Assembly: GCA_934668875.1 (NCBI GenBank)
Contig: CAKUON010000008.1
Coordinates: 71,888 to 135,887 of the forward strand
Source of the DNA: an uncultured Collinsella sp.
Lineage (GTDB): Bacteria > Actinomycetota > Coriobacteriia > Coriobacteriales > Coriobacteriaceae
DNA length: 64,000 nt
Reading direction: 5' to 3'
The position numbers and the translations under genes are program-made. The notes below the pieces were generated by a model. It saw only the letters and a program-made list of their open reading frames with translations. It had not been told where the DNA came from and ran no database searches. This document shows, one piece after another, positions 1-7,761 of this stretch (position 1 is the stretch's first letter; each line of letters starts with the position of its first letter).

Positions 1-59
1 CCATGGTCGGCATCAACGCCGACGAAATCGAGATCATCATGGAGGAGCGCGGGCGCTAG
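1..59 (+). CDS. pdxS: PdxS, pyridoxal 5'-phosphate synthase lyase subunit (3' end only)
   Basis: Only the last codons are in the window, ending in MEERGR and a TAG stop. This resembles the conserved PdxS tail, which ends in a similar ERGW-type sequence. The gene lies 20 bases upstream of pdxT on the same strand, the usual pdxS-pdxT order. PdxS condenses ribose 5-phosphate, glyceraldehyde 3-phosphate and ammonia into pyridoxal 5'-phosphate in the cytoplasm. The call rests on the tail plus the neighbour, because the catalytic part lies outside the window. Confidence 0.8.
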   Translation, partial: MVGINADEIEIIMEERGR

Positions 60-79
60 TCCAGCAGAAAGGATCGCAC

Positions 80-667
80 ATGAGCGATTATGCAGACCAA
101 ACGGTCGCCGTGCTGGCGGTCCAAGGCGCCTTTGCCGAGCATGAGGCGAGGCTGCGCGAGCTGGGCGCTCACTGTATTGAGCTGAGGCAGGCGGCAGACC
201 TGAAGCAGAATTTTGACCGCCTGGTGCTTCCCGGCGGCGAGTCTACCGTTCAAGGCAAGCTGCTTGATGAGTTGGGCATGCTCGACGAGCTTCACACCCG
301 CATTGCTGAGGGCATGCCCGTACTGGGCACCTGCGCCGGTTTGATTCTGCTGGCCCAAGACCTTGCCACCCATGACGATAAGGGCACGCCACGTCTTGCA
401 ACCATGGATGTACTTGTCGAGCGCAATGCATACGGCCGACAGCTCGGAAGCTTTCGAACCAAGGGGCAGGTAGCCGGCATCGACGGTGAACTGCCGCTGA
501 CGTTTATCCGTGCGCCCCGCATCGTCGAGGTCCACGGTGACGCCAAGGCCTTAGCGGAAGTCGACGGCCGCATCGTCGCCGCCCGTCAGGGCAACCAGCT
601 CGGCGTAACCTTCCACCCCGAGCTCGACGAAGACACCCGCCTCCACGAACTGTTCCTGCAAATGTAG
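80..667 (+). CDS. pdxT: PdxT, glutaminase subunit of pyridoxal 5'-phosphate synthase
   Basis: The 195-residue protein is a class I glutamine amidotransferase that hydrolyses glutamine and passes ammonia to PdxS for de novo vitamin B6 synthesis. The nucleophile is Cys85 in GTCAGLIL, and the His/Glu pair of the triad is H179 and E181 in TFHPE. The PGGEST motif near residue 51 is typical of PdxT. An AAAGGA ribosome binding site precedes the ATG. It follows pdxS by 20 bases, so the two are probably one operon. Length and motifs are normal for the family. Confidence 0.96.
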   Translation: MSDYADQTVAVLAVQGAFAEHEARLRELGAHCIELRQAADLKQNFDRLVLPGGESTVQGKLLDELGMLDELHTRIAEGMPVLGTCAGLILLAQDLATHDDKGTPRLATMDVLVERNAYGRQLGSFRTKGQVAGIDGELPLTFIRAPRIVEVHGDAKALAEVDGRIVAARQGNQLGVTFHPELDEDTRLHELFLQM

Positions 668-706
668 GCAGAATATAAACGAGCGTGGATTTTCGGACAT
701 ACAACA

Positions 707-776
707 AATGAGAGTGGATAATCTCCCACTTTGAGCCAACATTCAGGCCAAAACCGGGAGATTATCCACTCTCATT
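707..776. repeat. Long perfect inverted repeat, 21-bp arms
   Basis: The arms 707-727 and 756-776 are exact reverse complements, separated by a 28-base loop. The arm begins AATGAGAGTGGATAATCT. It lies just after pdxT and has no U-tract, so it is not a standard intrinsic terminator. It could be a mobile palindrome or an RNA hairpin that protects the end of the pdxT message. Confidence 0.75.
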
Positions 777-781
777 CTGAC

Positions 782-810
782 TAGTCATTAAAGAACGTCC
801 CCAATGACTA
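782..810 (+). repeat. GTCCC-core palindrome, TAGTCATT arms
   Basis: The arms TAGTCATT (782-789) and AATGACTA (803-810) are complementary and flank the core AAAGAACGTCCCC. The same core with related arms recurs at 56672-56727. It belongs to the dispersed family discussed in the findings. Confidence 0.65.
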
Positions 811-852
811 CCTTGGACCGTGACAACGCCGCAGGTAGAGAACGGACAGCGA

Positions 853-952
853 GCGCCCGCCAGAGCGAACAAATTGGCATGAAAAGAGGACGGCATAGAC
901 CTTCTGGTCATGCCGTCCTCTTTGAATGACAAGTTGTCGCTCTGGTGGGCGC
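853..952. other. Long structured hairpin between convergent genes
   Basis: The outer stem pairs 853-868 with 937-952 (16 positions, one G-T wobble). The inner stem pairs 883-901 with 906-923, around a TTCT loop. The sequences between them are also partly complementary (TTGGCAT against ATGACAA), so the whole 100 bases fold into one long imperfect hairpin. It sits between pdxT and the RGG gene, which converge. It may be an RNA gene, a 3' UTR structure or a non-autonomous element. I do not recognise the family. Confidence 0.6.
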
Positions 953-965
953 GCAGCGTCAACTG

Positions 966-993
966 GTTACGCGGTTTGGTAAAACCGCGTAAC
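966..993 (-). terminator. Hairpin just beyond the RGG gene
   Basis: GTTACGCGGTTT (966-977) pairs with AAACCGCGTAAC (982-993) around a GGTA loop, four bases past the stop codon of the minus-strand gene. The position fits a transcription terminator, although the U-tract is short. Confidence 0.55.
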
Positions 994-996
994 TAA

Positions 997-1905
997 TTAG
1001 AAGCGGTTGCCGCGGAAGCCGCCACCGTTGCGGCCGCCACGATCGCCACCGCGACCGCCGCGGTCGTTGCCACGGTTGCCGCCGAAGCCGCCACGGTTGC
1101 CACCGCGGTCGCCATAGCCGCCACGGTTGCCGCCGAAGCCACCGCGACCGCCACGGTCGCCGCCACGGTCACCAAAGCCGCCACGGCCGCCGCGATCGCC
1201 ACCGCGACCGCCACGGTCGCCGCCACGGCCACCGCGATCGCCAAAGCCGCCGCGACCGCCACGGTCGCCGCCACGGCCACCGCGCTCGTCACGGCCGCCG
1301 CGAGGACCGCGGTCCTCGTCCAGGCCCATGGCGACGAGCGGAGCGATAACCTTATCGAGAGCGGCCATCAGCTCGGTGGCCTCCTCGTAAGAAAGCTCGG
1401 GCAGGAGCTTCTCCTTCTTGTTGGCAAGCTCGACCAGGCCCTCAGCGGCATCCTCGGCAGCGAAGACAACGATCTTGCGCATATCGCCCTCGGCGTCGTC
1501 GATGCGGCCGACCAGATCGGCAGCCTCGGCCTCGGCCATCAGGCCATCGAGCTCACGAAGGCGCATGCCCAGCAGGTCGGACATTTCCTTCTGCTCCATC
1601 TTGGGCTTGAGGTCAAGAAGCTTGATGGCGCGCTCGATGTTCGCCATGCGCTCGGCCTTGGCCTCCTCCTCCTTGGAAATAGCAAAGCGACGGCTGCGCA
1701 GCAGGCGGGCGGCCTTCTGCATCTTGTCCATCAGCTCTTCGTCATCGTAATCAGCGGCGGCCTCGACAACCTCGGCCTCCTCGGCAGAAACCTCGTCAGC
1801 AGCCTCAACCTCAGCAGCTTCGGTCTCCACGGTCTCGACTGCCTCGACCTCGGCAGCCATGGTCTCGTTCTCGGTCTCGTTCATAATCTCTTCGTTCTCA
1901 GACAT
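997..1905 (-). CDS. MarR-like winged-helix protein with RGG-repeat tail
   Basis: The 302-residue protein has three parts. Residues 1-58 are acidic and probably disordered. Residues 60-195 are helical; within this part KEMSDLLGMRLRELDGLM followed by LVGRIDDAEGDMRKIVV resembles the recognition helix and wing of MarR-type regulators. Residues 199-302 are almost entirely RGG, GGRGG and GGFGD repeats ending in RGNRF. Such tails bind RNA and drive condensation in eukaryotes but are uncommon in bacteria. AAGGAG precedes the ATG. The MarR assignment is by pattern only, so it could instead be an RNA-associated protein with no DNA target. The repeats vary at codon level but keep the reading frame, so selection on the protein is likely. 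Confidence 0.6.
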   Translation of the reverse strand: MSENEEIMNETENETMAAEVEAVETVETEAAEVEAADEVSAEEAEVVEAAADYDDEELMDKMQKAARLLRSRRFAISKEEEAKAERMANIERAIKLLDLKPKMEQKEMSDLLGMRLRELDGLMAEAEAADLVGRIDDAEGDMRKIVVFAAEDAAEGLVELANKKEKLLPELSYEEATELMAALDKVIAPLVAMGLDEDRGPRGGRDERGGRGGDRGGRGGFGDRGGRGGDRGGRGGDRGGRGGFGDRGGDRGGRGGFGGNRGGYGDRGGNRGGFGGNRGNDRGGRGGDRGGRNGGGFRGNRF

Positions 1906-2057
1906 GAGACTCCTTCTTGGCCCTCTCGGGCATCATCGCCCCATTCGCGGGGCCCGTCGCGCACTCTTTGCGCTTTATACATTCATGCCTCTCGGCAAAA
2001 CGTCCATTAGTTTATGGTGTCGCCATCCAATCTAGCTGCAGAATCTATGTGCACACA

Positions 2058-3473
2058 TTAATGCGACATGTGCGACTCGCGGCGAGCGTACACCAGCGAC
2101 ACCGCGAACCCGACAACGGCAATCACGGCCGCCACGCGCACGGCGGCTGCAAATCCTATCGCCTGGGCAACGTCCGACGCAACGCCCGCGGCGCCAGCAG
2201 CCACCGCAGAACTCGAAAGCAGGCCGATAAACAGCGACGGACCAAACGACGCGGCAATCATGTTCCACGTGTTAAGCAATGCCGTTCCGTGAGGATGCTC
2301 AGCGGCGGGAAGCGTCTCCAAACCGGCGGTCTGCAAGGGGCTCAGTACCAAACCGACGCCGGCATACACCACAACGGTCAGCAGCACGACAACGCCGATG
2401 TTCATGCTTGCCGCGGTCATCGAGATTGCCGTCTGCCCCACAGCGTTCAGGGCAAAGCCGACCGGCAGCAGCGGCCACGCACCACGGGCATCCATCACGC
2501 GTCCGCCCACAATCGAGGTCACGGCGTTGCAGGCGATCGCCGGCAAAATGAGCAAACCCGCGACAAGTGCGGTCATGCCGTATGCGCCCTCAAAATAGAG
2601 CGGCAACAAAACGCTCATCGAGAACGTCGTCATCATCGACACCACCACAAGCAGGCATGCAGGCCAAAAACGAACGCTCGCCATGGGACGCACGTTAAGC
2701 ACCGGATGCTCGAGCTTGAGCTGACGAACCGCAAACAGGCCGAACACCACAACAGCGGCGAAAAGTGTCACGATACCGGCCATCACATTGGTCGAGAACT
2801 CGCCTACGGAATACACGAACGCCGTAATGCCGGCGGCGAGCAAAACAACCGACGGAATATCGAGCGTGGCGTTCGAACACTCTCCGACATTCCGAACGAG
2901 CTTTGCTGCCGCCACAGCGACCACGATGCCGCCCACCAGTGGGACCACGAACACCGCTCTCCAGCCAAACAACGTGCACATAAGACCACTAATCACGGGC
3001 CCAAACGCCGGCCCTAGCGTAATGCAGGCACCGCCCAGGCTCAGATACAGACCGAGCTTCTCGCGCGGAGCGCAAGATAGCACTACATTCATCATGAGCG
3101 GAAACAAGATGCCCGATCCCGCAGCCTGCAAAATACGACTTGGCAGCAAAACAGTAAACGACAGGGCGACCAGGCACAGGACTTCTCCGGCGACCGTGCA
3201 TCCGCATGCGAAAAACAGCAGCTTGCGCGTCGAGAAACGACCGGAAAGAAAGGCCATGATGGCCGTAAAGATCGACGTCACGATCATGTAGCCCGAAACA
3301 AGCCACTGCGCCGTGGTGGCACTCACCGAAAAGGCCGCCATGATGTCGTGCAACGCCACGTTAATGATGTTCTCGTTAAAGGCGGCAACAAAGGCTGCGA
3401 TATACATTACGGCGAGAAACGCCGAAGTGGCCGATGGCGTTGTCTGAACTTGTTGCTGAGATTTGCTTCCCAT
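2058..3473 (-). CDS. MFS drug exporter, DHA2 (EmrB/QacA) type
   Basis: The 471-residue polytopic protein resembles the 14-helix DHA2 branch of the major facilitator superfamily, which exports drugs and other toxic compounds using the proton gradient. The first helix contains FNENIINVALHDI, the DHA2 form of motif D1, and LSGRFSTRKLLFF is motif A. I chose the ATG at 3473 because AGAGGAAGGA precedes it; an upstream extension is possible but has no ribosome binding site. No regulator is adjacent, and the substrate cannot be inferred. Confidence 0.85.
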   Translation of the reverse strand: MGSKSQQQVQTTPSATSAFLAVMYIAAFVAAFNENIINVALHDIMAAFSVSATTAQWLVSGYMIVTSIFTAIMAFLSGRFSTRKLLFFACGCTVAGEVLCLVALSFTVLLPSRILQAAGSGILFPLMMNVVLSCAPREKLGLYLSLGGACITLGPAFGPVISGLMCTLFGWRAVFVVPLVGGIVVAVAAAKLVRNVGECSNATLDIPSVVLLAAGITAFVYSVGEFSTNVMAGIVTLFAAVVVFGLFAVRQLKLEHPVLNVRPMASVRFWPACLLVVVSMMTTFSMSVLLPLYFEGAYGMTALVAGLLILPAIACNAVTSIVGGRVMDARGAWPLLPVGFALNAVGQTAISMTAASMNIGVVVLLTVVVYAGVGLVLSPLQTAGLETLPAAEHPHGTALLNTWNMIAASFGPSLFIGLLSSSAVAAGAAGVASDVAQAIGFAAAVRVAAVIAVVGFAVSLVYARRESHMSH

Positions 3474-3677
3474 GCATTTCCTTCCTCTTGGAACGACAGT
3501 CACATCGCCCCAGAGGAACAGTCCAGGGCGAGAATGAGCCCTAGACTTACGCCAGACGCCGCACGCGACGAATCTGGCAACATGGTCCAACGTCGAAAGA
3601 TTGTAACGCGGACGCGCAGCTTTCCTTCCGCGCTATTATTAAAAGTCCACGAAAGCATGAGACATGAGGAGCCCGCC

Positions 3678-4088
3678 ATGATCAAACCCATCATGAAATC
3701 CGAGTTCTTTTTGCGCCTGCCTTCCGAAGACGCGGGCCCCGATGACGCCGTGACCGGGCAGGACCTCCTGGATACGCTCCATGAGCATGAGCACGAGTGC
3801 GTGGGCCTCGCCGCCAATATGATTGGCGTGCGCAAACGCATCATCTGCGTAAGGGACGGCAACAGGGCGCTCCTGATGTACAACCCTCAAATTCTTGAGC
3901 AGGTCAATGCCTATCAGACAAGCGAGGGATGCCTTTCTCTGGTCGGAGAGCGTCCCTGCACTCGCTATCGCCGTATTAAAGTGGAGTATCTGGACGAGAA
4001 CTTCGTCCGCCGCATCAAAAACTTCTCGGGCTACACCGCCGAAATCATCCAACACGAAATCGACCACTGCCAGGGCACCGTTATATAA
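3678..4088 (+). CDS. Peptide deformylase-like protein (short form)
   Basis: The 136-residue protein has the deformylase motifs VGLAANMIG (motif 1, with N-M where classical enzymes have P-Q), EGCLS (motif 2, metal-binding Cys) and QHEIDH (motif 3, two His and the catalytic Glu). It ends four residues after HEIDHCQG and so lacks the C-terminal extension of long deformylases. Classical deformylase removes formyl groups from nascent proteins. The metal site is complete, so activity is plausible, but the motif 1 change touches the oxyanion-stabilising Gln. AGGAG precedes the ATG. A related protein lies at 11397-11816. Confidence 0.8.
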   Translation: MIKPIMKSEFFLRLPSEDAGPDDAVTGQDLLDTLHEHEHECVGLAANMIGVRKRIICVRDGNRALLMYNPQILEQVNAYQTSEGCLSLVGERPCTRYRRIKVEYLDENFVRRIKNFSGYTAEIIQHEIDHCQGTVI

Positions 4089-4133
4089 GTTCCGCCGGTC
4101 AAGCATTTCCCACGCCCCGCAGGTCCACAAAAT

Positions 4134-4169
4134 AGCTCCCCGCAGCCAAGCAACTGCAGGGAGCTTTTT
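4134..4169. terminator. Bidirectional terminator between convergent genes
   Basis: AGCTCCCCGCAG (4134-4145) pairs with CTGCAGGGAGCT (4154-4165), followed by a T run. On the minus strand the single mismatch becomes a G-U pair and ATTTT follows, so it can serve both the deformylase-like gene and the aminotransferase. Confidence 0.8.
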
Positions 4170-4190
4170 ATCGTACGGAGCTTCTACCCC

Positions 4191-5711
4191 CTACGACTGA
4201 CGATAATGATCGAAGAAGTCGGCTAAGTCTTCGAGGGACTCTTTGAGCACTTCCATGCGCGGCAGGTACACGATACGGAAGTGGTCGGGCTCAGCCCAGT
4301 TAAAGCCGCCGCCGCGCGTGATCAGGATCTTCTTCTCGTGCAGCAGGTCAAGGGCGAACTGCTCGTCATCGGTGATGTTGAACTTCTTCACATCCATCTT
4401 GGGGAAGATGTAGAACGCCGCGCGCGGCTTGACCACCGAGATACCATCGATCTTGTTAAGCGCCTCATACACAAAGTTGCGCTGCTCGTAGACACGGCCG
4501 CCGGGACGGACGTAGTCGTTAACGGACTGATGGCCACCGAGTGCCGTCTGAACGATCGACTGAGCCGGCACGTTGGAGCACAGGCGCATGTTGGAGAGCA
4601 TGTTGATGCCCATGATGAAGTCGCTCATGCAGCGTTGGTTGCCCGAAAGCACCATCCAGCCAATACGATAGCCCGCGATCATGTGCGACTTGGAAAGGCC
4701 GCTAAAGGTGACGCAGGGCAGGTCGGGAGCGAGCGAGGCAATCGAGACGTGCTCGTAGCCGTCCATGCACAGGCGGTCGTAAATCTCATCGGCAAAAATC
4801 ATGAGCTGGTGCCTGCGCGCGATCTCAACGATGCCCTCGAGCACCTCGCGCGGATAGACCGAGCCCGTGGGGTTGTTGGGGTTGATGATGACGAGGGCCT
4901 TGGTCGCGCTCGTGATCTTGGACTCCATATCCTCCAGATCGGGATACCAATCCGCTTGCTCATCACACAGATAGTGAACGGGATGACCGCCGGCAAGGGT
5001 TGCGCACGCCGTCCAGAGCGGATAGTCGGGGCTGGGGATCAGAATCTCGTCGCCATTGTCGAGCAGCGCGTTCATCGAAAGCTGAATGAGTTCGGACACG
5101 CCGTTGCCCGTGTAGATGTGCTCCATCTGAACATTGGGCAGGCCCTTGATCTGCGAGTACTGCATGATTGCCTTGCGCGCAGAGAACAGGCCGCGCGAGT
5201 TGGAATAGCCTTCGCAGTCGGGCAGCTGCTGACGCATGTCCTTAATGACCTCATCGGGCGTGCGGAAACCAAAAGGGGCGGGGTTGCCGATATTGAGCTT
5301 GAGGATGCGCTCGCCCTCGTCCTCCATACGGGCGGCCTCATCGACGACGGGACCGCGCACGTCATACAGGACGTTATCGAGCTTGGTGGATTTAGAAAAA
5401 GTACGCATGGTGGTGCTCCTTGCAATTTGAGCCGTTGGGCTAGGTTCGAATTTGGCAGCGGTATGGGACGAGGACGTCTCGCCCTGATCGGCGTCACCGG
5501 CAAGCAGCCAGGTAACATCGACCTCCAAAATACGAGCGAGCAGTTCTGCCACATCGCGCCGTGGAATCGTCTTGCCGCTCACATATTGGCTCATCTGACT
5601 CTTGCCGAGTTTTTTGCCGAGCATCTCCGATGCGCGGATTACGTCCGACTGGCGAACGTCGCGATCGGACATAGTCTGTCGCAGGCGATCGCTAAACGTC
5701 TCTTGGGCCAC
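4191..5711 (-). CDS. XRE helix-turn-helix / alanine-type aminotransferase fusion
   Basis: The 506-residue protein joins an XRE-type DNA-binding domain (residues 1-72, with KSQMSQYVSGKTIPRRD as the recognition region) through a linker (73-101) to a full class I aminotransferase (102-506) of the AlaA/AlaT type. The aminotransferase has NPNNPTG, the FADEIYD motif and the PLP lysine in SGLSKSH. The start is GTG at 5711, preceded by AAGGAGGT. A second good ribosome binding site, AAGGAG, stands seven bases before an internal ATG at 5408. Translation from there gives 405 residues, the normal AlaA length. Four GTTCAATT sites lie upstream and may be bound by the HTH domain, giving autoregulation. AlaA enzymes make alanine from pyruvate and glutamate. 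Confidence 0.9.
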   Translation of the reverse strand: MAQETFSDRLRQTMSDRDVRQSDVIRASEMLGKKLGKSQMSQYVSGKTIPRRDVAELLARILEVDVTWLLAGDADQGETSSSHTAAKFEPSPTAQIARSTTMRTFSKSTKLDNVLYDVRGPVVDEAARMEDEGERILKLNIGNPAPFGFRTPDEVIKDMRQQLPDCEGYSNSRGLFSARKAIMQYSQIKGLPNVQMEHIYTGNGVSELIQLSMNALLDNGDEILIPSPDYPLWTACATLAGGHPVHYLCDEQADWYPDLEDMESKITSATKALVIINPNNPTGSVYPREVLEGIVEIARRHQLMIFADEIYDRLCMDGYEHVSIASLAPDLPCVTFSGLSKSHMIAGYRIGWMVLSGNQRCMSDFIMGINMLSNMRLCSNVPAQSIVQTALGGHQSVNDYVRPGGRVYEQRNFVYEALNKIDGISVVKPRAAFYIFPKMDVKKFNITDDEQFALDLLHEKKILITRGGGFNWAEPDHFRIVYLPRMEVLKESLEDLADFFDHYRQS

Positions 5712-5732
5712 AGGAACCTCCTTGCTGGCAAA

Positions 5733-5823
5733 GTTCAATTTATAGAACACGAATTGAACCAAGGTTCAATTTAGCAAGCAGTATAGCGCCGTACCTCATT
5801 CGAAAGTTCAATTTCATAAGAAA
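5733..5823. promoter_or_regulatory. Cluster of four GTTCAATT sites upstream of the HTH/aminotransferase
   Basis: GTTCAATT occurs at 5733-5740, 5764-5771 and 5816-5823, and in inverted form (AATTGAAC) at 5752-5759. The first pair forms an inverted repeat just upstream of the ribosome binding site of the fusion gene. The spacing suggests a regulator operator, most simply for the gene's own XRE domain. Confidence 0.6.
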
Positions 5824-5873
5824 ACGTACCGAACTCCGAGATTAATCCCAAAGCGACAACGGTGTGCGCTCAT

Positions 5874-6731
5874 TTAGAGGTATTCAAGGAATCGAGCGGC
5901 GGCAAGTGAAACATCGGCCGTTCGATATATGGCGTTGATCTGCCGATGGGGATGTCCTTCGAGCGAACGAATGGAGACATTGAACTGGCAGCGGCGCAAG
6001 ATGAGCGCCGGAAGGACGCTCACGCCCAGGCCGTCCTCGACCATGGCCATAATCGCATAGTCATCCCAGGTCGACAGCTTTGAGCGCACGGTCAGCCCCG
6101 CCCGACGGAACAGCGGCGTAATCTCGTCATCGGTGCCGCGTTCCAGCAGAATAAACTGCTCGTTTGCCAAATCGGCAAGAGAGACGACCTCCGCCGTGGC
6201 AAGCAACGAATCTGCCGGCACCACTGCCATCAGCTCATCACGCACCAAAGACCGCGACGTCATGCCATTTTCTCGGGGCTCATGCGGGATAAAGCCCAGA
6301 TCGCAGCGCCCCTCTGCCACCCATTGTTCAATCTCTGAATAGTCGCCCATCAGCAACTCGTAATCAATGTCTGGATAATCGGCACGAAAACGAGCAATCA
6401 CCGGCGGCAGCACGTGGGTCGCCACGCTCGAAAACGTACCGATGCAGATTTTGCCGCGCATGAGCCCACGCATCTCATCCACCCGTCGCTGCAAGCGAAC
6501 GAATTCCTCGCAGAGCGCCTCGACAGCCGGCATGACCTGCCGCCCGTCAGCAGAAAGAGCCACGCCCTCGCGACTGCGGTCGAGCACTTTAAAGCCCCAG
6601 TCGGCCTCGAGATCGGCCACCATACGGCTCACGCCCGACTGCGAATAGCTCAGGCGCTCGGCGGCGCGCGTAAAACTGCCGGCGCGCACGGTCTCGAGCA
6701 GCACCTGCATCTTTTGAATATTCGTTTCCAC
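5874..6731 (-). CDS. LysR-family transcriptional regulator
   Basis: The 285-residue protein has the LysR N-terminal helix-turn-helix (GSFTRAAERLSYSQSGVSRMV, about residues 18-38) and a C-terminal periplasmic-binding-like effector domain. GTG at 6731 is the start, preceded by GGAGGGG. It is divergent from the EamA transporter gene at 6850, with an LTTR-type site between them, so it probably controls that transporter. The effector is unknown. A similar arrangement occurs at 43972-45899. Confidence 0.9.
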   Translation of the reverse strand: METNIQKMQVLLETVRAGSFTRAAERLSYSQSGVSRMVADLEADWGFKVLDRSREGVALSADGRQVMPAVEALCEEFVRLQRRVDEMRGLMRGKICIGTFSSVATHVLPPVIARFRADYPDIDYELLMGDYSEIEQWVAEGRCDLGFIPHEPRENGMTSRSLVRDELMAVVPADSLLATAEVVSLADLANEQFILLERGTDDEITPLFRRAGLTVRSKLSTWDDYAIMAMVEDGLGVSVLPALILRRCQFNVSIRSLEGHPHRQINAIYRTADVSLAAARFLEYL

Positions 6732-6803
6732 GGCACCCCTCCACCTTTGCATGAGTCTTTGTCATGTTATCCATGCATTATATTCGCTTTTCTTCTAAAG
6801 CGA

Positions 6804-6820
6804 GTTCACCCATAGTGAAC
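6804..6820. promoter_or_regulatory. LysR-type operator (T-N11-A)
   Basis: GTTCAC (6804-6809) and GTGAAC (6815-6820) form a perfect inverted repeat with a five-base centre, matching the T-N11-A form of LysR binding sites. It lies between the divergent LysR and EamA genes. Confidence 0.6.
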
Positions 6821-6849
6821 ATGCTCGGATATAGAGGGGATGTCAGTGC

Positions 6850-7761
6850 ATGAACAACGGACTGTTTACGTACTTAGCAGCATTGCTATTGTTTGGCTCC
6901 AACGGCATCATCGCCGCTGCCATCGCGCTGCCGAGCTCCGATATCGTGCTACTACGCACGTTTTTGGGCGCACTCTCGCTTGTCACCATCCTCGCCATCA
7001 CCCAACGCCATAAGTTGCAGGCGCCATCTCGCCCCCGCGAAGCCGCAGCCCTCCTCCTCTCGGGAGCCGCGCTGGGCGCCAGCTGGATTTTTCTGTTCCG
7101 CGCCTACCAGACGATCGGCGTCGGCGTATCCTCGCTGCTGTACTACTGCGGTCCCATCATTGTCATGGCGCTGTCCCCACTCATCTTTGGCGAAAAGCTG
7201 ACCGGCGGCAAAATCGCCGGCTTCATCGCCGTTGCTTGCGGTGCTTTTCTCATTGCAGCGCAAGGTCTAGGCGGCAATATGCCCATTGCTGGTATCGCTT
7301 GCGGAATCGCCTCGGCATTTTGCTATGCGCTGATGGTCATCGCTAGCAAGGGTGCGCCACACATCGAAGGCCTCGAAAACTCCACGCTCCAGGTGAGCGC
7401 CGCCTTTGTGACCGCGCTGGTCCTTACGCTCATCACGCAGGGCGCTCCCTCGTTCTTCTCCCCTGGCATCGCGGTAAGCATCGATTGGCGCGCCGTCGCC
7501 ATGCTCGGCGTCGTCAACACCGGCATAGGTTGCTTGCTCTACTTTAGCGCCGTCGCCAAGCTGCCCGTGCAGACCGTCGCGGTCGTTGGCTACCTCGAGC
7601 CGCTTTCGGCCGTCGTGTTCTCCGCCGTCCTTTTAGGCGAAGCCATAACACCGGTCCGCCTGATGGGCGCCGCACTTATCATCGGCGGCGCGCTCTTTTG
7701 CGAACTCGCCGGCAAACGCGCAAACGCCAAGGCCGACATCGCCCAAGCAGCACGTGCTTAA
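6850..7761 (+). CDS. EamA/DMT-family membrane transporter
   Basis: The 303-residue protein has about ten hydrophobic helices in two EamA halves (residues 5-135 and 145-290). PLIFGEKLT closes the first half and AVLLGEAITPVRLMGAALIIGG the second, both typical of the drug/metabolite transporter family. Such proteins usually export amino acids or other small metabolites. It diverges from a LysR regulator. The weak ribosome binding site AGAGGGGA lies upstream of the ATG. The substrate cannot be told from sequence. Confidence 0.88.
   Translation: MNNGLFTYLAALLLFGSNGIIAAAIALPSSDIVLLRTFLGALSLVTILAITQRHKLQAPSRPREAAALLLSGAALGASWIFLFRAYQTIGVGVSSLLYYCGPIIVMALSPLIFGEKLTGGKIAGFIAVACGAFLIAAQGLGGNMPIAGIACGIASAFCYALMVIASKGAPHIEGLENSTLQVSAAFVTALVLTLITQGAPSFFSPGIAVSIDWRAVAMLGVVNTGIGCLLYFSAVAKLPVQTVAVVGYLEPLSAVVFSAVLLGEAITPVRLMGAALIIGGALFCELAGKRANAKADIAQAARA

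Noticed and set aside
993..1292. Ala/Val-rich frame overlapping the RGG region
   Set aside because: It lies over the Arg/Gly repeat codons of the RGG protein in another frame. The composition is a by-product of repeated CGG/GGC-type codons, and no ribosome binding site supports it.
1005..1310. Short tandem DNA repeats that resemble a minisatellite or CRISPR-like array
   Set aside because: Units vary in length and keep the reading frame as RGG codons, and no unique spacers exist. It is a coding repeat.
3348..3677. N-terminal extension of the deformylase-like gene
   Set aside because: The extension overlaps the divergent MFS gene, and AGGAG supports the ATG at 3678.
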